Part shown: one piece after another, positions 7,390 through 16,266 of the stretch
How positions within the stretch are numbered: position 1 is the stretch's first letter
Layout: every line of letters starts with the position of its first letter
Origin: Treponema sp.
Lineage (GTDB): Bacteria; Spirochaetota; Spirochaetia; Treponematales; Treponemataceae
Assembly: GCA_017617145.1 (NCBI GenBank)
Contig: JAFZWX010000203.1
Location: 1 to 33,745, forward strand
Direction: 5' to 3'
Length of the DNA stretch: 33,745 bases
Position numbers and translations under genes: made by a program
The notes under the pieces: generated by a model
Told to the model about the DNA's origin: nothing
What the model saw: the letters and a program-made list of their open reading frames with translations, nothing else
The model's database searches: none

Positions 7390-8565
7390 TTATTTTGCTG
7401 CAAATTCTCCAAGAACACGTTTGAAGATTGCAAGTCCTTCGTCTATTTCTTTGTCACTGATATTCAATGGCGGAAGAAATCTTACTACATCTGAGCCAGC
7501 TGTTGTTACACAAAGGCCTTCTTCAAGACAGCGTACTTTTATATCGCCTGGATTGATTGAACTGTCAATTTGAGTTCCAATCATAAGGCCGCGGCCACGA
7601 ACTTCTTTTACAAAAGGAATGTTCCAACCCGCAATTGTACTTCGGATATATTCACCCTTTTTATTTACCTTATCAAGAAAGTTCAAATCGCTTACTGTTT
7701 CGGCAACAACACAACCTGCAGCACAGGCAAGAGGATTTCCTGCAAAGGTTGACTGATGGTCTCCGGCAACAAAAATATCGGCAGCTTTACCGCGGAAAAG
7801 ACAGGCACCCATTGGAATACCACCAGCAATTCCTTTTGCTAAAGTTACAACCTCTGGTTCAAAACCAAGAAAGTCGCTTGCAAGGAAAGTTCCTGTTCTG
7901 CCAATTCCTGTCTGAACTTCATCAGCCATTACTATTGCACCTGCTTCACGGGCGGCTTTTGCAGCAGCCTTTGCCCAGTCTGCGTCTATAAGGTTTACGC
8001 CACCTTCGCCCTGAATGCATTCAATAAAAAGTGCAGCGGTTGTATCGTCAAAGGCAGTTTTTATATCGTCGTAGTTGTTTGCTCTGATTGTTTTAAAACC
8101 TTCAGGGTATGGAGCAAAGCATTCTGCGTGGAATTTTTCCTGCCCTGTTGCTGTAAGGGTTGCTAAAGTTCTTCCGTGAAAAGAATTTTCGAGCGTAATA
8201 ATTGTCTTGCGCTTAGAGCCACCATTTAACTGACCGTATTTTCTTGCAAGTTTTATTGCGGCTTCGTTTGCTTCGGCACCTGAGTTTCCAAAATATCCTT
8301 TTTCAAAGCCTGTAATTGCTAAAAGTTCGTCTGCAAAAACAAGTCCAATATCGCTGAGGTAATAGTTAGAAATATGGAGCTGCCGTTTGGCCTGATCTGA
8401 AATTGCTTTTACAAGAGGTTTATAGTTGTGTCCAAGACAGTTAACGCCAATACCCGAAAGAAAATCGATGTACTTTTTGCCGTTAACATCCCACATTGTT
8501 GAGCCTTTTCCTTTTGTGAAAACGACATCAAACGACCCGTAATTGTTTAGAATCTTTTTTTCCAT
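7390..8565 (-). CDS. argD: Acetylornithine aminotransferase (class III PLP aminotransferase)
   Basis: This enzyme of about 391 aa should transfer the amino group from glutamate to N-acetylglutamate semialdehyde in arginine synthesis; a related ornithine or succinylornithine activity cannot be excluded. Visible class III features are the GNSGAEANEAAIKLAR phosphate-binding segment, FHGRTLATLTATGQ, the MADEVQTGIGRTG segment with the cofactor Asp, and the Schiff-base lysine in VTLAKGIAGG (about Lys244). I chose the ATG at 8565, preceded by GAGG at a good distance, over a GTG at 8577. The downstream large exported-protein gene starts 1 bp after its stop, so the two are probably cotranscribed. No other arginine gene is present in the window. 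Confidence 0.9.
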   Translation of the reverse strand: MEKKILNNYGSFDVVFTKGKGSTMWDVNGKKYIDFLSGIGVNCLGHNYKPLVKAISDQAKRQLHISNYYLSDIGLVFADELLAITGFEKGYFGNSGAEANEAAIKLARKYGQLNGGSKRKTIITLENSFHGRTLATLTATGQEKFHAECFAPYPEGFKTIRANNYDDIKTAFDDTTAALFIECIQGEGGVNLIDADWAKAAAKAAREAGAIVMADEVQTGIGRTGTFLASDFLGFEPEVVTLAKGIAGGIPMGACLFRGKAADIFVAGDHQSTFAGNPLACAAGCVVAETVSDLNFLDKVNKKGEYIRSTIAGWNIPFVKEVRGRGLMIGTQIDSSINPGDIKVRCLEEGLCVTTAGSDVVRFLPPLNISDKEIDEGLAIFKRVLGEFAAK

Positions 8566-8603
8566 ATTTCGCCTCACTTCCTGCGATTATGGCACTTTTT
8601 TAG

Positions 8604-8631
8604 TGGAAATTCAATAATTATATGGTATAAT
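8604..8631 (+). promoter_or_regulatory. Putative promoter of the 564-aa protein gene
   Basis: TATAAT at 8626-8631 is preceded by TGGAAA at 8604-8609 with a 16-bp spacer. It lies 35 bp upstream of the ATG at 8667, leaving a short leader with a GGGAG site about 11 bp before the start codon. Confidence 0.55.
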
Positions 8632-8666
8632 GAAATACTACTATATAAAATGGGAGCAACAGACTA

Positions 8667-10361
8667 ATGGCAGAAGCAGAATTGGATCCGGAAATTGCTG
8701 CATTATTAGCAAATACAGAATCATCGGTATCAATGGAAGATATCGACAATATGCCAAGCGCATCGGATTCTTTTAATCCAAATTTATTATCAAAAAATTC
8801 TTCAGAGTCGCATACAAATACAGGCGGAGGCGTTCACGAAGTAAACCTTAGCCTTAAGGAATTTGCTCCTCTTGAAAAACTCAAGAATGATACTCCCAGC
8901 AATGTTTACGACGACCCAAAATATTATAAAACAGTTCTTACAAACGAAAATCAGTCGGCACAACGTGTTCATCAGGTGCTTTCAAAATATCTTACCTGTC
9001 AGGATCCAAAAGACCGTGCAGTTTACCGCCAGCAGATTGTAACCTGTTACTGGGAGCTTTTGCGCGGAATGGCACCAAAAATGGCAGATATAAATCTTCC
9101 AATGCCAAAGCGAATGCTCATGCGTTTTGGTGTTCTGCTGCCTTCTCTTTTTAAGCAGGAACAAAAGGATTTCTTCTCGCGCATAATTTTTGAAAACAAA
9201 CCTCAGGAACCTGTACTTTATGTTGATGAATGGTTCAAGGAAATTGCTTCGGGCCGAATGAACAACTCCATGACCGATGAAAAGAAAACTCCACAGAGAA
9301 ATCTTTCACCGGAGCAGGCAGCCAGTGCAGAACAGTCACGCCTTATGCAGCTGCAGTCAAAAAATTCGGGAAAACTTCAGAGTTCAGAAAACATTTTGAA
9401 TATAAAAGAAAATGAACGTTCCATGCTTGAAATTGAAATTAAAAACAGAATGGATTCTCTTTGTCAGCACAGTCCTATTATTGGAATGGAACCACATACA
9501 CAAGGCCTTTCGGAGTCGCAGCGCAAGCTTTTTTCTGAAATTACAGATTTACTGCACAGACTTTCGCGTAATGATAAAGAGCTTACAAAAGCACTTGCAG
9601 AATTTCAGGAAGCAAAAGGTGTTTACGACAGCGTTCAGAATAAAATTCAGGATTCTGGTCCTGTTGTTCAGATTGATACAAGTGCAATTAATATTGAATT
9701 TGAAACAATCCGCCAGATGGCAAAAATGACAATTGGTCGCCGCGGTAACCAGTTCCCTATTTTTACACGTGAATTCTATCACTGTACCGAAAACGGAACA
9801 GGAACCCGCGAAAACGTAATTGAAGTTATGCGCTGGATTGAATCAATTGATCCTGGTGTATTCTGCCGTGTTCATAAAAACATTCCTAACCGAATTGTTC
9901 CTTATGTTTGTCTTGTTCCAACTTATGGCGACAGGGGCTTCTGCTGGGAACCATTTGACCGCTACAACCGTGTAACAAGCCGCGGACGTATTGTAGTTCC
10001 AATGTATCCTAAAGATTTGCGCATTGCAGTTCTTACAGCCGTTGCCGATTTACGCTGGCAGGTTGCAAAGGAAAAGGCATCTTATTACTGGATGGAAGAA
10101 GGTCTTACAGGTCAGTATTACCAGCATTTTGACCAGGCAAAGCTCAAGGGTGACGTAAAGGAATTCTTTATTGAAGACTACATTCTGTGGATGACAAAGG
10201 AAAGTACCGGAGTTCAGCGTCTTGAAAAAGATGTACGCGGTATCTTCTGGCGCAACATGCCGTTCCCAAAAGAGCTCAAGGAAGATTTGCGCAGACGTTC
10301 GCTTGTTTATGATGAGCTTTGTAAGAAAGATGCCAACAGAGAGATGTCAGATGGATATTAA
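8667..10361 (+). CDS. Conserved-looking cytoplasmic protein of unknown function (564 aa)
   Basis: I do not recognise a family. No signal peptide or membrane segment is visible. The first 80 residues are acidic and polar, rich in Ser and Asn, and look disordered (MAEAELDPEIAALLANTESS). Residues of about 90-190 are helical and basic, including CYWELLRGMAPKMADINLPMPKRM. Residues of about 195-340 are Gln, Lys and Glu rich with a likely coiled coil (ENERSMLEIEIKNRMDSL to LTKALAEFQEAKGVYDSV). The last 200 residues are more globular and rich in Trp, Tyr and Phe. It is a single-gene unit with its own promoter and a strong terminator, so it probably works independently of its neighbours. Compact gene structure and good reading-frame signal make it a real gene. 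Confidence 0.85.
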   Translation: MAEAELDPEIAALLANTESSVSMEDIDNMPSASDSFNPNLLSKNSSESHTNTGGGVHEVNLSLKEFAPLEKLKNDTPSNVYDDPKYYKTVLTNENQSAQRVHQVLSKYLTCQDPKDRAVYRQQIVTCYWELLRGMAPKMADINLPMPKRMLMRFGVLLPSLFKQEQKDFFSRIIFENKPQEPVLYVDEWFKEIASGRMNNSMTDEKKTPQRNLSPEQAASAEQSRLMQLQSKNSGKLQSSENILNIKENERSMLEIEIKNRMDSLCQHSPIIGMEPHTQGLSESQRKLFSEITDLLHRLSRNDKELTKALAEFQEAKGVYDSVQNKIQDSGPVVQIDTSAINIEFETIRQMAKMTIGRRGNQFPIFTREFYHCTENGTGTRENVIEVMRWIESIDPGVFCRVHKNIPNRIVPYVCLVPTYGDRGFCWEPFDRYNRVTSRGRIVVPMYPKDLRIAVLTAVADLRWQVAKEKASYYWMEEGLTGQYYQHFDQAKLKGDVKEFFIEDYILWMTKESTGVQRLEKDVRGIFWRNMPFPKELKEDLRRRSLVYDELCKKDANREMSDGY

Positions 10362-10373
10362 TGTGGTAAAGCT

Positions 10374-10403
10374 AAAAAACAGTCCCGATGGACTGTTTTT
10401 TTT
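10374..10403 (+). terminator. Rho-independent terminator
   Basis: A 12-bp perfect stem, AAAAAACAGTCC (10374-10385), loop CGAT, GGACTGTTTTTT (10390-10401), runs into a T tract. It lies 12 bp after the stop of the 564-aa gene. The A-rich 5' side gives a U tract on the other strand too, so it may also stop minus-strand transcripts from the efflux operon, which ends at 10446. Confidence 0.9.
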
Positions 10404-10445
10404 AACGCTTTGCTATTGAACACCGGCCGCCAGCGGCCTTACACA

Positions 10446-11636
10446 TTACTCACCACTCAATGCTATAACCGGATCCAGTTTTGCAGCACGGCTGGCTGGG
10501 TTCAACCCAAAGAAAATTCCTACAAATACACTGAACACAAAGGCTATAAGACAGGCATTGGTATTTATTACGTAGGCCTGCTTTTGGACATACTCCACCG
10601 CAAGGCTTATGAGAATACCTACCAGAACTCCTAAAAATCCGCCGATTAAAGTAATGCTTGCAGACTCAACAAGGAACTGCTGGCGAATGGCATTTGGACT
10701 TGCGCCAAGTGCTTTTCGTATACCAATTTCCTGTTTGCGTTCTGTTACTGTTACAATCATAATGTTCATAATTCCAATACCACCAACAAGAAGAGAAATG
10801 GCAGCAATGGCACTGAGCATTGTCGAAAGAGTTGTTGTAATAGAACTTATCTGATCAATCATTGTCTGCATTGATGAAACGTTTACAGAAGTGTCTGTGC
10901 CGCTAAGGCTGGTACAATAATCTTTGATTTTATCTATGAGCCCCTGGGCTTTATCTTCACTGACTGCCTGAACCATTACAGTTGCGGCGTCTGCATTCGG
11001 CGAAATCTTTTTATCGTAAAAACCTCGCGGTACATAAGCAGAGCTGTTTTCCATACCGGTTGTCTGTTCTTTTAATACACCAATTACTTCAAAACTAAAA
11101 GATACACGACTAACAACAACAAGGATTTTTTTACCAACAGCGTCACCTGCCGGGAAAAAACTTAAAGCTGTATCGTGATTCAAAATGATTTTTTGAGTTC
11201 CTTCTTCGTTATCAGTTACATTAAAAAAGCGGCCGCCTTCTTCAAGCTCAAATCCAAGTGCTTCAAGGTAGCCAGTTTCTACAGCCGAACAGTTTACAGA
11301 GTTAGAAGTTTCACCGTAAGTAACTGTTGCACTGAGTGAGTTTTTATACCAGATTGTCTTGATGTTTTCTACGTTTTCAAAAAGGTTGTCGCGGAAGGTG
11401 TCGTTGAACTTAATGCTTACTGCACTTCGGCCACGCCACATGCCGCCGGAAGAAATGCTGACCATATCAAGACCTGCGGAACCAAAGGTGTCGGCAACCT
11501 GCTTGGTAGAGCTTGAACCAATACTTGTAATTACAATTACCGAAGCAACACCTATAATTACACCAAGCAGCGAAAGAAAGGTTCTTGTCTTGTTGCGAAC
11601 AAAATTATTTAAAGCGTTTACAAAATCTTCCCACAT
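10446..11636 (-). CDS. MacB-like ABC transporter permease (FtsX domain)
   Basis: This 396-aa permease has the MacB layout. There is a short cytoplasmic start and TM1 (TFLSLLGVIIGVASVIVI), then a large periplasmic MacB_PCD domain (about residues 45-270). A C-terminal FtsX block follows with three TM helices, including the loop VTERKQEIGIRKALGASPNAI that contacts the ATPase. Unlike Escherichia coli MacB the ATPase is a separate protein, encoded just upstream (stop TAG, 3 bp, ATG). AGGAG in the end of the ATPase gene serves as ribosome binding site. It should work with the ATPase, adaptor and TolC-like protein of the same operon to expel lipophilic substrates, peptides or antibiotics; the exact cargo cannot be read from sequence. 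Confidence 0.9.
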   Translation of the reverse strand: MWEDFVNALNNFVRNKTRTFLSLLGVIIGVASVIVITSIGSSSTKQVADTFGSAGLDMVSISSGGMWRGRSAVSIKFNDTFRDNLFENVENIKTIWYKNSLSATVTYGETSNSVNCSAVETGYLEALGFELEEGGRFFNVTDNEEGTQKIILNHDTALSFFPAGDAVGKKILVVVSRVSFSFEVIGVLKEQTTGMENSSAYVPRGFYDKKISPNADAATVMVQAVSEDKAQGLIDKIKDYCTSLSGTDTSVNVSSMQTMIDQISSITTTLSTMLSAIAAISLLVGGIGIMNIMIVTVTERKQEIGIRKALGASPNAIRQQFLVESASITLIGGFLGVLVGILISLAVEYVQKQAYVINTNACLIAFVFSVFVGIFFGLNPASRAAKLDPVIALSGE

Positions 11637-11639
11637 ACG

Positions 11640-12317
11640 CTACTCCTGTATCTGTCCATCCAATATTCGAATACATCGTTTTGTTGACTCACCAATGCGA
11701 GGGTCGTGCGTTACAATGATAATTGTCGTGCCCTTTTCGGTGTTAATTTGTCTGAAGAGTTCCATTACCTGTTTACCTGTTGTTGAATCAAGCGCACCAG
11801 TCGGCTCATCGGCAAGAAGGATTTTTGGCTGCGTTACCATGGCACGGGCAATTGCAACACGCTGCTTCTGGCCACCACTAAGCTCGTGAGGTCTGTGCTT
11901 CATCCGTTCGCCAAGACCTACTGATTCAAGTGCGGCTTCTGCACGTTCTACACGCTCACTGTGATCTACATGTGCATACTTCAAAGGAAGCATAACATTT
12001 TCCAGAACGTTCATCGAAGGAATAAGATGATACTGCTGAAAAACAAATCCAACAGTCTGATTTCTTAAAACTGCAAGTTCCTTTTCTGTCATCTTTGCAG
12101 TTTCTTCTCCGTTTATTTCTACAAGACCGGAAGTGGGACGATCCAGACAACCAATCATATTCATGCAGGTTGATTTACCAGAGCCTGAAGGTCCCATTAT
12201 TGAAAGGAATTCTCCCTGCTCAATCTGGAACGAAATGCCCCGCAAAGCATGAACTTCGCTTTCGCCCATGGAATAGGTCTTAACTACATTTTCAAGTTTA
12301 ACAACAATATCTGCCAT
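11640..12317 (-). CDS. MacB/LolD-type ABC transporter ATP-binding protein
   Basis: This 225-aa ATPase has Walker A GPSGSGKST, the Q-loop region VGFVFQQYHLIPSM, signature LSGGQKQR, Walker B ILLADEPTGALD and the switch His in IIIVTHDPRI. The sequence belongs to the MacB/LolD group, which powers mechanotransmission-type permeases with FtsX domains. It is third in the TolC-adaptor-ATPase-permease operon, 11 bp after the adaptor stop and 3 bp before the permease start. An AGGCGG-like site precedes the ATG at 12317. Length is normal for a stand-alone subunit. Confidence 0.95.
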   Translation of the reverse strand: MADIVVKLENVVKTYSMGESEVHALRGISFQIEQGEFLSIMGPSGSGKSTCMNMIGCLDRPTSGLVEINGEETAKMTEKELAVLRNQTVGFVFQQYHLIPSMNVLENVMLPLKYAHVDHSERVERAEAALESVGLGERMKHRPHELSGGQKQRVAIARAMVTQPKILLADEPTGALDSTTGKQVMELFRQINTEKGTTIIIVTHDPRIGESTKRCIRILDGQIQE

Positions 12318-12328
12318 AGACCGCCTGC

Positions 12329-13489
12329 TTAGAATGGCATTCCGCCACCGAATGAAGGCATACCGCCACCGCCGGAAGAGCCACCACTGCTACGACCAGA
12401 ACCACTTGAACCACCGGAGCTTCCACCACTAGGGAACGAACCACCGCTTGGGAATCCGCCGCTTCCAAAGTCAGGCATACTGCCCTGCTGATTTCTGCTT
12501 CTGCTTGCAGCCGAGCCCGATTTTGGAACTTCACCAGACTGTAAAACTACCTCGCCGCCTTTAAGACCGCTCAATACCTTTACGTAGTTTCGTCCGTACT
12601 GCTCAACTTCCACATTTATTTTCTGGCCGCCTCGTGCAAGAGTTACATAAGCCTGACCGTCATCATCATAGCCGATTGCATAGCGTTCAACAGTAATTGT
12701 TTCTACAGGCTCTTCAATCTGAATTTTTCCTGTGAATGAATAGTTTGGCAAAATCTCTTTTGGATAATCATCAATACGAATCTGAGCTTTTACAACAGAA
12801 GCACCACGGTTAGTAAGTTCACCAATTGCAGGCCAGCCTGTTACATAGCCGTTACCCTGAGTTTCAGAAGCAGAAAATTCTAGGATTACAGGAAGTCCAA
12901 CCTGAAGCTTTGCAACATCAGTTTCCGGAATTTCAACTTCGGCAGTAAGATAATCAAGATTTACAAGAGTACCAATTTTATCTCCGGCTTTTACAGAGTT
13001 TCCTTCTACTGCATTAAGCTCAACAATTACACCATCAAACGCAGCAACTACCTTGCGGTCTGCAATCTTTTGAACAAGTGAAACACGCTGAGTTTCCATA
13101 AGGCTTATTTCACGTGGAGAGCCGTTCAGTTTTTTTGTTGCCATATCGTAGTCGTGCTTTTCAAGATTATATACTTCTGTAGAATCATCAAGCTGAACAA
13201 GAACGTCGCCTTTTTTAACGTAGTCACCTTCTTTTACATATACTTCCATAACAGTTCCCGCTCCAAGTGCATTAAGAGTCTGCTGCTGGGCGGCACTAAC
13301 TGTTCCCGAAATTTCTATTACATTTTCATAAACCTCGCGGTTTACAGTATAGGTTACTATCTGATTAGAACCCTTATGCAAAAAGAATCTGAGTGATACA
13401 AGAACTCCTGCTACAACTACTAAAAGGCATGCGCAGATAATTAAAATCTTAACTCCCTTCTTCATCTTTTTCTTGTTTTTCTTTGCCAT
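12329..13489 (-). CDS. Periplasmic adaptor (membrane fusion protein, MacA/HlyD-like)
   Basis: The ATG at 13489 is chosen over a TTG at 13504 because GGAG lies 7 bp upstream and overlaps the stop of the TolC-like gene. The 386-aa protein has a basic start (MAKKNKKKMKKGVKIL), one N-terminal TM anchor, a split lipoyl domain (AGTVMEVYVKEGDYVKKGDV and AAFDGVIVELNAVEGNSVKA), a short helical hairpin of only about 45 residues, then beta-barrel and membrane-proximal domains. The last 50 or so residues are an unusual Gly/Ser/Phe/Pro tail with repeats such as FPSGGSFPSGGSSGGSSGSG, ending MPSFGGGMPF. It should join the inner-membrane ABC pair to the TolC-like protein. Confidence 0.9.
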   Translation of the reverse strand: MAKKNKKKMKKGVKILIICACLLVVVAGVLVSLRFFLHKGSNQIVTYTVNREVYENVIEISGTVSAAQQQTLNALGAGTVMEVYVKEGDYVKKGDVLVQLDDSTEVYNLEKHDYDMATKKLNGSPREISLMETQRVSLVQKIADRKVVAAFDGVIVELNAVEGNSVKAGDKIGTLVNLDYLTAEVEIPETDVAKLQVGLPVILEFSASETQGNGYVTGWPAIGELTNRGASVVKAQIRIDDYPKEILPNYSFTGKIQIEEPVETITVERYAIGYDDDGQAYVTLARGGQKINVEVEQYGRNYVKVLSGLKGGEVVLQSGEVPKSGSAASRSRNQQGSMPDFGSGGFPSGGSFPSGGSSGGSSGSGRSSGGSSGGGGMPSFGGGMPF

Positions 13490-13493
13490 ATTT

Positions 13494-14972
13494 CTACTCC
13501 ACAAACATTGCTTTTACTTCGTCATTATAGACAATCAAATCTATACGGTTTGTAAGCTGTTTTACATAAGCCTGCAGTGTATTGATTTGAGCCGAGGTAT
13601 AATCCTTTTCGGAAATTAATCCGCGGTTGTAATAATCTTTCATATTCTTTTCAACAGAAGCATACATTTCGTAATTTCTGTTGTTTGTTTCTTCGTTCCA
13701 TTTAATATCTTCAAGCTTTAAAAGCTTTTCTTTTACAGCATTTTCATAAGCAGAATAGGCAGAATCTACCTTTGCATTTTCCTGCTCAATTGCAATCTGT
13801 GTAAGCTCATCCTGAATTTTATTTTTCTTTGCAGTCTGAGGTGTATACGAAAGTCCCAGTGTAAGACTTGGGGAAGATGAGTTTGAAGTTGCAGTGGCAC
13901 CTGGACCTGTTGTATTTGAAGAACTTCCCGAAGCAATTGGTACATTTACCGAAGCACTAAGACTAAGTCCCTGATAAGCACCACTAACTCCTGCACTAAC
14001 TGTGTTTGAAGCAGTTCCATTGCTGTTTCTGTAAGAGTAGCCTGTATTTGCAGAAAGGGTTAGCTTGGTAGATGCATCTCGGCTCATCTGATTTACACTC
14101 TGGTTCCACAAGTTGCTTTCTACCTGAGTGTAGTTTTCGGCTTTGTACTGAGTAATATCTACAGCCTCTACAACCGGAATGTCGTCCGGAATAAGTGATA
14201 TTAAATCGGTGTTGTCGTCTATTTCAATTTCATAGCCGCAGTTCATGTAAAAAAGCTTGTAATCATTTATGAGTGTGTGAATTGCAGACTCAAGCTCGCG
14301 TTCAGAAGAAAGGACTTTCATTTCGGCTTTGATATATGTTTGAGAAGTTTCAGAATATCCTTCGAGCTTTGTTTTTTCAAAAGAGTTTTGATCATCTATG
14401 AGTGCATTCTTTTTTTGTACAATGCTTGAAATGCTTGAAAGCAATTTGCTAAGGCTCTGGTAAAATGACTTTTCTTTTTCGATTGCTTTGGTAGAAAGAT
14501 TTCGTTCTGCTTCGAGCACTGTTCTGTCTGACTTAAGAAGTGATATTTCGCGGTTGGCAGCTTTATCCGAAATAATGTCTACAGAAATTTTGGCACTGGC
14601 TCCGTTGAATGAAGTTTTTCCGTTTTCAACACCAAGCTCACTGCTAACGTCAATTCCAAGATTATTTAAGGCAGGAATTGTTGCATTAACGCCAGGCTTT
14701 ACACTAACCGAAGTGTCATCGGCAAATTTAATTGTCATGTCGCCGGTAGAAAGCTTGATTGTAAAACCTTTGTCAATCTGTGTGTTTTCGCGGTTCAATT
14801 CTGATTTTTTTAATTCAAGTGCAAGGTTCTTTAAGTCTGCATCGTTTTCAAGATACGAAGCAAGCAGCTGTTCGGTCGGAACAAGTGTTGCTTTTGTCGA
14901 CTGGGCTGTCTGGGCCGCAAAAAGAAGCGTGGCACTAAGAATTGTCATAACAAAAAGAAGTTGTCTCTTCAT
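13494..14972 (-). CDS. TolC-like outer membrane efflux protein
   Basis: The start at 14972 (492 aa) is preferred to 14993 since AAGGA lies 9 bp before it and the signal peptide MKRQLLFVMTILSATLLFAA then begins at the N-terminus. The mature protein has long helical segments (about 100-240 and 390-490) with Lys/Glu/Asn heptad-like patterns. In the middle are Ser/Thr/Gly-rich alternating strands (LTLSANTGYSYRNSNGTASN and SPSLTLGLSYTP) that look like beta-barrel strands. It is the first gene of the efflux operon, followed at 4 bp by the adaptor. Sequence similarity to TolC is weak by eye, so the name rests on architecture and operon context. Confidence 0.75.
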   Translation of the reverse strand: MKRQLLFVMTILSATLLFAAQTAQSTKATLVPTEQLLASYLENDADLKNLALELKKSELNRENTQIDKGFTIKLSTGDMTIKFADDTSVSVKPGVNATIPALNNLGIDVSSELGVENGKTSFNGASAKISVDIISDKAANREISLLKSDRTVLEAERNLSTKAIEKEKSFYQSLSKLLSSISSIVQKKNALIDDQNSFEKTKLEGYSETSQTYIKAEMKVLSSERELESAIHTLINDYKLFYMNCGYEIEIDDNTDLISLIPDDIPVVEAVDITQYKAENYTQVESNLWNQSVNQMSRDASTKLTLSANTGYSYRNSNGTASNTVSAGVSGAYQGLSLSASVNVPIASGSSSNTTGPGATATSNSSSPSLTLGLSYTPQTAKKNKIQDELTQIAIEQENAKVDSAYSAYENAVKEKLLKLEDIKWNEETNNRNYEMYASVEKNMKDYYNRGLISEKDYTSAQINTLQAYVKQLTNRIDLIVYNDEVKAMFVE

Positions 14973-15084
14973 ATAAAAAATCCTTATATACATATTTTCG
15001 CAGAATTCAGCAAAAAATCTATATAAGGATTGTTATATAACAGGTTGTTATGATAAGAGTTTTCTTATATGTGTAAGGCCGCTT
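14973..15084 (-). promoter_or_regulatory. Efflux operon leader with nested palindromes
   Basis: The spacer holds a perfect 12-bp inverted repeat, AATCCTTATATA (14979-14990) and TATATAAGGATT (15020-15031). It also holds a perfect 12-bp palindrome TGTTATATAACA (15031-15042) and a nearby GTTAT half (15047-15051). On the minus-strand transcript one arm of the long repeat contains the AAGGA ribosome binding site of the TolC-like gene. The pair could therefore be an RNA hairpin that hides the site, or operators for a dimeric repressor. Confidence 0.6.
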
Positions 15085-16266
15085 TTATGCACTCGCTCCT
15101 GCTAGACTTCCAATTATATCTGCACCACTTATAAACGTAGCGACAGAACTACCAAGCGATGACAAAATAAAAATCAGCAATATGCGTAAAATTCGGTTTT
15201 TGTAAAAGCCCACGAAAGTTACATCGTCCTGTAAAGTTTCCATGTCTTTTACTTTTGGCTTACACACAAAGGCCTGAACTATTGCTGTAACAAAACCGCA
15301 GCCAATAAAAGGACAAAGTGATGTAATTGGTGCGCTTATAAAGGCAACAAGAATTGTTATTGGGTGGCCTGCCGCAAGCAAAGTTAAGCCTGCTGCACAC
15401 GCGCCGTTCCATAAAATCCACGATTTAATCATTTTTGTACCAAGCTGGGTACCACCATAAATAAAGCCTGCAACAATAAGACCAACAATTGCAATTGGAA
15501 TAATCCAGCCGGCAGCTTTTGCGCCAACACTTTTTGCAGGAACTTCATCAATTGCGGCAATATCAACAGTCTGCCCGCCGGCAATTTTTTCAAGATTTTC
15601 TACAACGCCGTCAAGATGGCCTGCTCCCAGAACTGCAACAACATTGTTTCCAGCACTGCCCCAGATTTTATCGGCAAGATAAGCATTCCGCTCATCAATA
15701 AGAACTTCTTTTACAACAGGCATAAATTCTGCAAGCTCGTTCATCATTGAATCCATCTCGTTTTTTTCCTTGATGTTTTCAATGTCCTGAGCGCTCATAT
15801 CTTCGTTAGAAAAAGCACTTGAAAGAAGTGTTGCAAGAAGCTTGCATTTACCCCAGAAGGAATTCTTTGCCCACGCACGTTTTAAGGTAATCTGAATTGC
15901 GCGGTCTGCCATAACAGTTGGAATATTAAGTTCGTCAGCAACACGCATAGCCGCAAGCATTTCATCGCCAGGGTTTACGCCGACATTCTGACCCATTCTG
16001 CGCTGAAAAGACGCAAGCACCAGGTTTGCAAGCAGCAAAAAGCCTTCGCCACGACGCAAAACCTTTACAATATCAAGCTCACGGTATTTATCTTTATTAC
16101 GGATTGAATCCGCACGTTTTTCATCAAGTTCTATTGCAACACTGTCTGGCTTAAGTTCGCGAATTGAATTTTCTACTTCTGCAACACTTTCGGCCGAAAC
16201 ATGCGCTGTACCAATTAAAGTAATTGTCCTTCCGTTGAGCGAAAGAACCCTCTGTAACTGACTCAT
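15085..16266 (-). CDS. TraB/PrgY family membrane protein
   Basis: This 393-aa protein has an N-terminal TraB domain: TITLIGTAHVSAESVAEVE (the GTAHVS motif), SVAIELDEKR, MLAAMRVADELNIPTVMADR and VAVLGAGHLDGV. The C-terminal third has about four hydrophobic segments (WIIPIAIVGLIVAGFIYGG and later ones). The family is named after enterococcal pheromone-shutdown proteins and has been related to metalloprotease-like Tiki/EreA folds; its biochemical role in bacteria is unsettled. The ATG at 16266 overlaps the TGA of the TPR lipoprotein gene (ATGA), with GGGGA upstream, so the two are translationally coupled. An in-frame ATG at 16281 is less likely. Confidence 0.88.
   Translation of the reverse strand: MSQLQRVLSLNGRTITLIGTAHVSAESVAEVENSIRELKPDSVAIELDEKRADSIRNKDKYRELDIVKVLRRGEGFLLLANLVLASFQRRMGQNVGVNPGDEMLAAMRVADELNIPTVMADRAIQITLKRAWAKNSFWGKCKLLATLLSSAFSNEDMSAQDIENIKEKNEMDSMMNELAEFMPVVKEVLIDERNAYLADKIWGSAGNNVVAVLGAGHLDGVVENLEKIAGGQTVDIAAIDEVPAKSVGAKAAGWIIPIAIVGLIVAGFIYGGTQLGTKMIKSWILWNGACAAGLTLLAAGHPITILVAFISAPITSLCPFIGCGFVTAIVQAFVCKPKVKDMETLQDDVTFVGFYKNRILRILLIFILSSLGSSVATFISGADIIGSLAGASA

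Noticed and set aside
7389..7433. Longer N-terminus for the large exported protein starting at 7433
   Set aside because: The extra 15 residues lie inside the end of argD and would put a polar segment before the signal peptide.
8566..8577. GTG start of argD at 8577
   Set aside because: The AGGA would lie only 3 bp from the GTG, while ATG 8565 has a well-placed GAGG.
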